From assembly GCF_000210295.1 (NCBI RefSeq), contig NC_026744.1, forward strand, positions 558,001 to 622,000: a stretch of 64,000 nt of DNA, in the 5' to 3' direction. This DNA comes from Trypanosoma brucei gambiense DAL972. Lineage: Eukaryota > Euglenozoa > Kinetoplastea > Trypanosomatida > Trypanosomatidae. Positions 9,770 through 17,613 of this stretch are shown one piece after another; positions within the stretch are counted from its first letter, which is position 1; each line of letters begins with the position of its first letter. The position numbers were made by a program, and so were the translations under genes. The notes beneath the pieces were generated by a model. The model had not been told where the DNA came from. It saw only the letters and a program-made list of their open reading frames with translations, and made no database searches.

Positions 9770-10759
9770 ATGAATGATTGGATTACTAAGGCTTTGGAGG
9801 AGAAGCAGATCTTATCTCTTCCATCTCTTGCAGATGTAAAAGGGGTCTTCTGTGTGGCACGGGAGCATGAGTGGTATGATGATTATGTTGTGATGGACTG
9901 GACGGCCCTGCACCGTGGACTCCGGCCGAGTACCTCCTCATTTAATCCCACTGTTGCAGTGGCTGAGGTAATGCGTTTTGGATGTGAGTTGGAGGGGGAT
10001 GGAAGTCTGGCGACAGCGTTAGAATTGCGCACCCCGTGGTGCGTGGTGCCACTCGCCGAGCAGGCGCAGCGACTCAGTGTTTTTTTACATCCATCTGGTG
10101 CGAATGTTAAGCCATACATGTTTTGCCGCGGACCACCTGGGCAGCGTAGCGTTCGTGATGACCTTCACTCTGTCCTTCAAGGGGTTCAGCGGCAGCTGCG
10201 GGACTCGGGCATCAGGTGTCATGTGTTCTTTGGAAGTGTCATCGTGGTGTCAGATGACTTTGAGCATCTGATGCACCTCACGGCGGCGGTGTATCGGGCG
10301 CTGAAGAGTGCCGGCATCGAGTTAAACGCAAATGCCTCGTCATTTGAGCCGAGACGAGTCTTTAGGACTGCTGGTGGTTTGTGTTGGAATACGTTGAGCC
10401 TCATATCTTTGAAGAGTGTTGATAACATGGTTGCGCTTCTAGTTGATTTGTTTTACATGTGGTTGGGAGACTTCTACCTGTGGTTGTGTGTAACACCACC
10501 GGAATCGTTGCTGGGTGTGGCCGGGAGGGACGAGGACAAAATGAAGGTGTTTCGTGACTTCATTGTGAAGAGGGTGGTGCCGAACTGCGAATGTATTGAG
10601 TTTAACGGTTTAGCTGACGTGGACGTGGAGGAACTGCTTACAGCTGCTAAGCCCCTCCTGAAACGGAAACTACCACTTGTTGGACCGCAGAAGTGGAGTG
10701 CACTTGAGTTGCGATTGTGCCTTGCGGCTTTGAAAGCTTACGAGCACCCGCCCCCGTGA
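9770..10759 (+). CDS. Reverse-transcriptase-palm-like protein with degenerate catalytic motifs
   Basis: 329 residues and an intact frame from ATG. No annotation is obvious, but residues 83-200 follow the order of a gypsy/DIRS-type reverse-transcriptase palm. ALELRTPWCVVPL (from 83) resembles motif A (usually LDL..G...VPL). A hydrophobic strand with HPSG follows, then FCRGPPGQRS (118-127) at the place of FGL..AP. A helix comes next, then HVFFGSVIVVS (151-161) at the place of Y[LV]DDI, followed by D-D-F-E-H-L and a helix with G-I-E-L-N, as in the segment after motif C. The catalytic aspartates are absent (Glu85 in motif A, Gly155-Ser156 in motif C), so it cannot be an active polymerase of this type. 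The family assignment is inference from motif order by eye; otherwise it is a hypothetical protein. Confidence 0.85.
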   Translation: MNDWITKALEEKQILSLPSLADVKGVFCVAREHEWYDDYVVMDWTALHRGLRPSTSSFNPTVAVAEVMRFGCELEGDGSLATALELRTPWCVVPLAEQAQRLSVFLHPSGANVKPYMFCRGPPGQRSVRDDLHSVLQGVQRQLRDSGIRCHVFFGSVIVVSDDFEHLMHLTAAVYRALKSAGIELNANASSFEPRRVFRTAGGLCWNTLSLISLKSVDNMVALLVDLFYMWLGDFYLWLCVTPPESLLGVAGRDEDKMKVFRDFIVKRVVPNCECIEFNGLADVDVEELLTAAKPLLKRKLPLVGPQKWSALELRLCLAALKAYEHPPP

Positions 10760-11224
10760 TTGGTTGGCCGCCTAAATTAGAAGTTGCGTTCCTTCATCCT
10801 CTTTACTTTTACTTTTTTTCCCCACGGCAGTTGATCCTTTCTTTTATTTTCTCCCGGGCATCCGTGGTGTGCTGGTCACATTTGGTGATTATACAGCGAT
10901 GGTATATTTAGTCTTTTTTTTTTTTAAATATCATCTCCGCTTTTCATATTACGCAAGAAGTGCATATAAAGGGAGAGGTTACATTGATGACCCTATTTAT
11001 TTTTTACACTTTGTTCTTTTCTTCTTTTGCGTGTGTGAACGACATTGACTGGTCGAAGGGTGTCCCTCAAAAATTTGTGAAGTAGAGACATTTAATAAGT
11101 GGGCGAAAACTTACCCAATAATCAGTAGAGGAGAGAGGGGGAAAAGGTTAATAATAATAATAATTGCTGGTGCTTGGACTGCATACGGGTATATAATTAA
11201 ATATACATATAATTGAAGCGCGGG
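10760..11224 (+). other. Spacer upstream of ethanolamine kinase
   Basis: No gene is seen. It holds C/T-rich tracts at about 10797-10855 and 10991-11031, a T run at 10911-10924, a candidate acceptor AG near 11056, and an (AAT)n microsatellite at 11147-11163. Confidence 0.5.
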
Positions 11225-12520
11225 ATGGAGGTGGCTGTGGGGCACGTCCGTCATGTGCCGTGCACGGTACCCGACGATCCTGCGAGCCGTATGAGAGCTA
11301 TTCGGGAAATCGTTGCTCGGCACTGTGCGCTTTTCATGCAAAAGGGCGGCGATGTAGGCCGATCTCAATGTGCTTCAAATCTGGGCAATAATATTACGAG
11401 CGGCACGTCAAATGGATTCGATGCAGATCGTTTGCAGGTGGTGGCCTTTTCTGGCGGAATAACGAATGAGATGTACCATGTATACTGCGAAGGATGGGAG
11501 GCCCATTCTGTTGTGATGCGTATCTTTGGAAAGGAGACAGAGCGCGTCATATCCCGTGGGGATGAGCTTTTCTACCAGTCATTATTTATTCCGACTTATG
11601 TTCGCGGCCAGAACTTTTTAGTTTACCAGTACCTTTATCAGTACGAGCCCCTTCCGTTCGTGGAGATGGTAAAAGAGTACGAAAAGATAGCGCGTGGGAT
11701 TGCCTTCTTCCACGTCCGGGCGACACTTGAGGCAAGAAGTGATTATAGTGTCACCCCCGTCTGTGGGGGGGCCGGCGCGGGTGGCGCAACCGTAGGCCCA
11801 ACGAATACCTGTTCGCGCTTCGATTTGGAGGAAAATTATATTGTCCATTCCCTCACCGAGTGGGTGGAGCAGGCCCTTTCGAAGACTGTGCAGGACAAGG
11901 TGGACGCCACAAAACGGGCGACTTATGCATCTGTAGCGCAACAGCTGAAGGAGGAGGCCCAGTGGTTGCTGCCATTGATGCAGAGGCACTCACCTGAGTT
12001 GGGCGAGAGTACGTGCCACAATGACCTGCTCAGCGGCAATATCATGAGGCAGAAAAGTGATGGCGCACTGAAGATTATTGACTTCGAGTATGCAAAACGT
12101 AATTACTTTCTGTTTGATATAGCCAATCACTTCAACGAGTACACGGGACTCGAGTGTGACTACGCCACATATTTCCCCTCTGAGGAGCACATGAAAAAGT
12201 TTGTGACCACTTATATGTGTGCTATGCGGGAGGAGCTCGAAAAACATGCTGAGGAGGCGAAGCGTCGGCAACTAACGGATATTATACCGGGACAGCAGCA
12301 TTTCTTCATGTGCGATGTGGGAGGTGTTGAGGGGGATAAGCGGATCCATCGCATGGTTCAGCTTGTCAAACTCCTTACCCTCGCTTCTCACCTAAGTTGG
12401 AGTGTTTGGGCCTTACTTCAGGAGGCGGTGTCGAAGACGGACATGGACTTCCTGCGGTACTCGCAGCTCCGACTGTCGCGGTACCTGGAGACGAGGAAGG
12501 AGTTTAGTGCATCTTCATAA
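11225..12520 (+). CDS. EK1: Ethanolamine (choline) kinase
   Basis: 431 residues. It phosphorylates ethanolamine and/or choline with ATP, the first step of the Kennedy pathway to phosphatidylethanolamine and phosphatidylcholine; cytosolic in known members. The C-terminal half carries the family's phosphotransferase signature: the Brenner motif CHNDLLSGN (catalytic Asp at residue 267) and the choline-kinase motif IIDFEYA (metal-binding Asp 286), followed by FDIANHFNEY. The upstream AFSGGITNEMYHV matches the ATP-loop region near residues 75-90. The frame extends four codons upstream without ATG. T. brucei has two such enzymes, one ethanolamine-specific (EK1) and one that also accepts choline. 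Gene context recalls EK1, but substrate preference cannot be read from the sequence. Confidence 0.92.
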   Translation: MEVAVGHVRHVPCTVPDDPASRMRAIREIVARHCALFMQKGGDVGRSQCASNLGNNITSGTSNGFDADRLQVVAFSGGITNEMYHVYCEGWEAHSVVMRIFGKETERVISRGDELFYQSLFIPTYVRGQNFLVYQYLYQYEPLPFVEMVKEYEKIARGIAFFHVRATLEARSDYSVTPVCGGAGAGGATVGPTNTCSRFDLEENYIVHSLTEWVEQALSKTVQDKVDATKRATYASVAQQLKEEAQWLLPLMQRHSPELGESTCHNDLLSGNIMRQKSDGALKIIDFEYAKRNYFLFDIANHFNEYTGLECDYATYFPSEEHMKKFVTTYMCAMREELEKHAEEAKRRQLTDIIPGQQHFFMCDVGGVEGDKRIHRMVQLVKLLTLASHLSWSVWALLQEAVSKTDMDFLRYSQLRLSRYLETRKEFSASS

Positions 12521-13674
12521 AAGAGGCATGAAGATGTCGGGGTGGTGGTGTAATTGCCTTGCTGAGAGAATCGCACCAACCGTTTGACAGCGATTGCGGT
12601 GTGTCGTATAACGCAACTTGTCGCGGTAGCATTAGCGTAGCAATTATGGTTGCTATCATTACATTTTCTTTTCCCTCTGTTACGTAGCGTCCAAGGCACG
12701 GCTACACTCCCATATTAAGGATATATATATATATATATATGTTGTGTATGAGGGTGCGTCAAGATGTTGCGGTATTAATTGACGGTACCATCTGAATGTG
12801 TTTTGGGCTGCTTCTAAATTTGTCCTTGTTTACGGCTTCTCTGCCATCTCCCCCCCTCAAGGCGGTTCCCCCTTTCCGTATTTCTCATGTGTTGCTCGTC
12901 CCTTTCCTTCCCTGGAGCTATTGGATACCGATGGAAGGGTTGTTGTGGGGTTGCAGGTGTGTTTCCGTTGGTCATGCAAGGGAAGGGTGAGGAAAAGAGA
13001 GGATAGGAGAGCGGTGGAAGTGAATTGCAATGGTGCCACGTTTGCACTTTTTTGCGCTCTCTTAACATTTTTTTTTGTTGATCCTTAGTTCGTTTCTTTT
13101 TTTTTTTTTTGTGCCTACGACGTGTTAGTGATCGCCACAGCACACCAACTTAGTGTCCCAAATGATACTTCATGGAGGCGGGACGAGTGCCTCGTTCCCT
13201 CCCGTTGCATTTGTGTGATTTTTTCTTCGTGGTAGTTCGCGGGTGTTGAAAACACGTGGAGTGGGGGTGCATATGGAGAAGCTGGTGGGTAACGCAACTG
13301 TTCTGGTGAAAAATTGGTAAAAAGAAGCAAAAGAAGGTTCTGTTTGGGCAATGGCTGTAGAATGTCAAGGATAAGTAAAATGTGCCGTGTGCTTGTGTGC
13401 ATTGTACAGGTTATCATTAAGTACCGTAAATGAGATGTTGGATGAGGGGATACTTTCTTGGCTATGTAGGGCTTCTCATTTTTCTCATTGTTCATTTTTA
13501 TTGCATCAATGACATGTGAATTTTCAACTTTTTTGTGCGCCTTTTGACAACTATAAGGAAGGGAGGGGTGAAGCTACACACAGGTCGCACACAGCGACGC
13601 GTGCCGACTGCTGGCGCGTTCCGGAGGAACGCAGCGAAGAATCGAATAGGGAAAAAGAAGGATCAACTTTTTAC
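12521..13674 (+). other. 1.15-kb spacer
   Basis: No supported gene. It contains (AT)10 at 12721-12740, T runs at 13067-13077 and 13095-13110, and a polypyrimidine tract at 13519-13545 with an AG at 13556-13557 that is the likely acceptor of the Schlafen-like gene. Short frames on both strands are low-complexity. Confidence 0.5.
12721..12740. repeat. (AT)10 microsatellite
   Basis: A perfect AT dinucleotide run. Confidence 0.9.
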
Positions 13675-15573
13675 ATGTTTCAAATTGATGTCACCGACGT
13701 TTATTCCGCTCAAACGGAAACAGAGATAGCAAGGCTGTTTGCTTTAGCTGCAAACAGCGATTTCCCCTCCGAGACTCCCACCATCGAAGTGCGTTTACTG
13801 CTGCAAACAGAGAAGGATGGTTCTCAACCGACAGGTGATGTATGGACCCGGCAGGAGCGTGACACGCTGCTACTATGTTTGGATCGCTCCGTCTCGCGTG
13901 TTTACCCTCCGCTCGACCCACTACAGTACACGCAACCACCACCGGAACTGGAGGTGCGTAACGGGGAACGGGTGGCGCGTATATACGTTACACCAACAGT
14001 CCGTTTGTTTTCCTTTCATTCAACTCCACACTGTGTTGAGGGACACATGGGTACAGCAAATGGGACTCCTCCTAGTTTACTCACTCCCTTCGCTGAAGGT
14101 GAAGGTGTTAAAGCGAGCGGGGAATTCGAAGACTTTGCCGTTTCTCGGAGTCGGTGGAGGGTTGCTGCGTGGCTGACTGCCCGATTGTTCAATGAGAGTA
14201 GTTGGGTTTCTACCTGTCCCTGTGGTGGACTAAATGGGGATGGCACTGTCGCTGTACCTGCTGAGAGGTGTAGTGACGTTATTGATGCTGCAGAGTGTGA
14301 CAGGCAAAAGCGGTTGCTTCATGTGGATGTGACAGGGATGGAGTTCGTTGGGCTCATCACAGCTGTTACGTCACGGTATGCATACGTGGCTGTACCACAT
14401 GAAGAGGAAGGCCAACTGGCTACTAAGTGGGTCCTTGTCAGCCGTGTTAGCGTACCGCCCGCGCTGGAACGCATTGTGGGAAGAGAAACTGTGAAGAGGC
14501 CGAGGGAGGGCAGTGAAAGGTCCCGGAGAGAAGAATTTGTGTATGAAAGGGAAGTTATATCTCATGACAACACCCCTTTCAGAGTGCTGCGTGTGGAGGA
14601 ACGTATGTTGGTCACGCTGCGTGCGCACAAAGTGTATTGCACAAAGCAAAGGCCGGTGTTAGGTCTTCCTAGGGCGGTTTCCGTTTTATTTGAAGACGTG
14701 GCTGTGGTGAAGAAGGTGGCTGACACTCTCACTGATGGCGGTGACAGTACCAAAGTTATTCACAAATCATGTTGTAATTCATTTGCGGACGTCCTTGAAA
14801 TTGTGAGGGGAAGCTGCAAGCGTTTTCTGCGGGGTTATACCAAATATAAGTTAAACACCAACGGACCTGCGGTCGAGCGCTTATTTAGCGCCCTGACCGA
14901 TACCGTCTCGGTGCAGTCTGTCTGTCACGGTGCGGGTTCCCGGCGGCGGCAGCGGCCACCCGTCACTGTCTCGTCTCCACGGGACATCTCTTCGCTTTAT
15001 GAGGGAACTTGTGTTGAGTTCAAGGCGAAGGCGAACAAATGGGAGACCAACTCTATTGAGGATTTCGTTGAGACGGATGTCTTTGGTGATGCGAGCGCAA
15101 GTGCCGGCGGTAATTACCGAAGCACTTCGAGGAAAACGGGCTGCATGAATATGGAGCGTATTCGGCACACCATTGCTGCCATGGCGAGCACGCTGGGCGG
15201 TGTCCTCCTTGTGGGTGTAAGCGACGACGGTAAGGTGTTGGGCCACAGTCCCGATGCGCTGAAGGAACTTCGACTAACTGGCTTCTGCCCGGCAATGCCG
15301 AAAGGCACGGTACAATGTACGACGATGCGAGCTGTGTCGGAAGATGCCCCAGTGACGTTACCAAAGGAATGGTGGAAGAATAAGACTCAGAATATTGGGC
15401 AGCGGGTTAATCAGCAGACCGATCTTGTGGTAACAGTGATCACGGTTTCCAGAGGACCGGCCCCAGTCTATACCGTGGCGCGCCACTCTGTGCCATACAT
15501 CCGCGGGTTTGCCAGCACCCTCCCACTACATGTCATTTCCGTTACGCGACGTATAACTCCTCTACTGCCATAA
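13675..15573 (+). CDS. Schlafen/AlbA_2-domain protein with conserved E-E-D residues
   Basis: 632 residues. The C-terminal third shows a Schlafen core (AlbA_2) signature: YEGTCVEFK (E443, E448, K450) followed, after a variable insert, by the helix IRHTIAAMASTLGG and the strand VLLVGVSDDGKVLG (D517, D518). In mammalian SLFN11/SLFN13 the RNase triad is Glu, Glu five residues later, and Asp in a GVDD motif; the same spacing and residues are visible here, so nucleic-acid binding and possibly endoribonuclease activity are plausible but unproven. The N-terminal 420 residues are not recognised. The frame runs upstream to 13516, but without ATG and across a polypyrimidine tract and acceptor AG at 13556-13557, so 13675 is the start. 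No helicase domain is seen. Confidence 0.88.
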   Translation: MFQIDVTDVYSAQTETEIARLFALAANSDFPSETPTIEVRLLLQTEKDGSQPTGDVWTRQERDTLLLCLDRSVSRVYPPLDPLQYTQPPPELEVRNGERVARIYVTPTVRLFSFHSTPHCVEGHMGTANGTPPSLLTPFAEGEGVKASGEFEDFAVSRSRWRVAAWLTARLFNESSWVSTCPCGGLNGDGTVAVPAERCSDVIDAAECDRQKRLLHVDVTGMEFVGLITAVTSRYAYVAVPHEEEGQLATKWVLVSRVSVPPALERIVGRETVKRPREGSERSRREEFVYEREVISHDNTPFRVLRVEERMLVTLRAHKVYCTKQRPVLGLPRAVSVLFEDVAVVKKVADTLTDGGDSTKVIHKSCCNSFADVLEIVRGSCKRFLRGYTKYKLNTNGPAVERLFSALTDTVSVQSVCHGAGSRRRQRPPVTVSSPRDISSLYEGTCVEFKAKANKWETNSIEDFVETDVFGDASASAGGNYRSTSRKTGCMNMERIRHTIAAMASTLGGVLLVGVSDDGKVLGHSPDALKELRLTGFCPAMPKGTVQCTTMRAVSEDAPVTLPKEWWKNKTQNIGQRVNQQTDLVVTVITVSRGPAPVYTVARHSVPYIRGFASTLPLHVISVTRRITPLLP

Positions 15574-16112
15574 CATAAACCTTAAAAAAGCAACAACAAC
15601 AACATATCGTTCGTTTACTTTTCGTTATTCGCTAATCGACCGCTATGGTGGTACGTTCCGTTTAAATATGGTGTGGTGGCAGCAGACCCGTCCGAGGCTT
15701 TGTTGTGAGAGTGCGGCACTTGGCTCTGTTGAGTTTTTTCTGTTCTGTGATTTTGGTAGTGCTCGCACCGTCTGGTAAGTACGGTACTTTGCGTTTATTT
15801 TTTTTAATTATACTTCCACCACCCCTACTGTTTTTCTTTGAGGGAACAAGGTCATTAAGGATAGCTTGTAGTTGTTGCACCCAGCGGCCTGCACACACGA
15901 GGGCACACAGGGTTTTTTTTATTTTTCTTCCACCATAACTTTTTTCACAATTTGCGAGTTGGGTGCCCCTTTTGGTTGCCGCTTAGGTAACATTCTTGTC
16001 ACCGCATTACACAACATTGGTGTGGAAGTGGCGTGGAAAGATCAGTTTCCATTTCTGTAAATTATTTGTGAACCTCAGAGCGTGTAAGCGTATATTTTCG
16101 TTTTTGGGAGTG
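15574..16112 (+). other. Spacer upstream of VPS2
   Basis: No gene is seen. It contains an (AAC)n stretch at 15589-15604, T runs, and a candidate acceptor AG at 16077-16078 giving a leader of about 35 bases. Confidence 0.5.
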
Positions 16113-16757
16113 ATGTCATTCATGTCATTGTTTCAGCGTGAGAGGCCGGAGGAAGCAATGCGAAAATACAAACGTGGTCTAGACCGAACAGTGGTCGAAT
16201 TAGACAGAGAGCGGAACAAACTCCAGCAGCAGGAAAGCCGTACAACGATCGAGATGAAGAAAATGGCCAAACAAGACCAAATTGATTCGGTCCGCATTCT
16301 TGCCAGGGATTTGGTACGCACACGAAAGTATCAGCAGAAGTTATACCGTATGCGAGCACAGATTCAAGGGGTGGCGCTGCGCATTCAAACTATGCAATCC
16401 ACCGCTCAAATGGCCAGCGCAATGAAGGGTGTGGCCAAGTCTATGGCTAGTATGAACCGGAGTATGAATCTACCGCAGATGCAGCGTGTCATGCAAGAGT
16501 TCGAGAAACAAAACGAACTGATGGGGATGAAAGAGGAGATGATGAATGACATGATAGACGATGTGATGGATGATGAGGGTGAGGAGGAGGATGAAACTGA
16601 ATTGGAGATTCAGAAGGTTATGGACGAGGCGGGGTTGGAGTTCAAAAACAAGGTTGGCGTGGCAGACAGCGCTCTGCCGAAACAGGGAGCCAATGACGTA
16701 GGTGAAGATAAAGAACTTGACGCGAGGGTAGCTGCTCTTCGGGCGGCTATGAAGTAA
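16113..16757 (+). CDS. VPS2: ESCRT-III subunit Vps2/CHMP2
   Basis: 214 residues, matching CHMP2A in length and along its whole sequence. Landmarks are the basic N-terminal helix after MSLF, LDRERNKLQQQE, the MAKQDQIDSVRILARDLVRTR helix, and the region MKGVAKSMASMNRSMNLPQ. ESCRT-III polymerises on endosomal and other membranes to cut necks pointing away from the cytosol (multivesicular bodies, cytokinesis). The acidic C terminus ends in DKELDARVAALR, which fits the MIM1 consensus (D/E-x-x-L-x-x-R-L-x-x-L-K/R, with Val for one Leu) that recruits the AAA ATPase Vps4. An alternative start at 16122 (MSLFQRE) aligns best with the family; 16113 adds three residues. A BRO1-domain gene lies at the end of the window. 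Confidence 0.95.
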   Translation: MSFMSLFQRERPEEAMRKYKRGLDRTVVELDRERNKLQQQESRTTIEMKKMAKQDQIDSVRILARDLVRTRKYQQKLYRMRAQIQGVALRIQTMQSTAQMASAMKGVAKSMASMNRSMNLPQMQRVMQEFEKQNELMGMKEEMMNDMIDDVMDDEGEEEDETELEIQKVMDEAGLEFKNKVGVADSALPKQGANDVGEDKELDARVAALRAAMK

Positions 16758-17613
16758 CTCACGGTTTTTCTCACTCGTCTGCTTATGACACTCCTGCTTT
16801 ACGTGTACCCTATTCCCCCTTCTTTTTGCCAGTGCTTCCCCTAATTCTCATCAGTTCACTTTCCCTTCTCCTCATTAGCTTTGAACGTTTGCTGCAGACG
16901 ATGTTTTTTCTTTTTTTTTTGTTTTGCGCTACGGGAAATAGTAACTTGCAACGTTTCTCCTTCACCGCTTTGTTTAAAATGTGTACTGAGAGGGGAATGC
17001 CGGTGGGGTGTCCATAGGTTGTGACTTTGTGCGTTTTTTTTCTTGTTGTAGGAGGAAGTCGAAACTTTACAACTTCACTGTGCAGCATTTTTGACTTTTA
17101 TTGTTTCAGCTCCCGGGAAGAAGTAGCTGTCCCATAAACTTCTCATTATGGTGCATACGCGTGTGATTTGGTTGGGGGGGGCAAAGGGAGAATTTGATGC
17201 GTGTGTGTTGGGTTTGGTGACCGACAGTTTTTCATAGGGAGAGCGTTTTACTAAATGGGTTGAGTTTGCTGCAGCATGTTAATTTAAGCACAGCATGCAC
17301 AAATATACATAAGTATATATATATGCATTTGTCCGGCGTTGCTCCCCTTAATGCTGTTGCTGTACTTTACGTTTTTTCCTTCCCACCAGTGTTCCCATAG
17401 TTCGCTGTCCAACCCTTCTAGGTGTGGCGCCGACAAAAGGTGAGTCAGGAGTACAGGTGCTGCTTGAAGGGAGCGCACCTCACAGTTTGCGAACAAGCAG
17501 CGAGAAAAAAAGGGACTCCCAAACATTTAGAGGGCCACCAGCTTTTCCCTATATAGGTTCATCGTTAGTTACGCAGAGATACCTAAAATAGGCATATAAA
17601 CATCCCTTAAAAA
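16758..17613 (+). other. Spacer upstream of MAK21
   Basis: No gene is seen. It holds C/T-rich stretches at about 16800-16870 and 16903-16923, a G run near 17175, a short AT repeat at 17313-17325, and a candidate acceptor AG at 17555-17556 after a pyrimidine patch. Confidence 0.5.
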
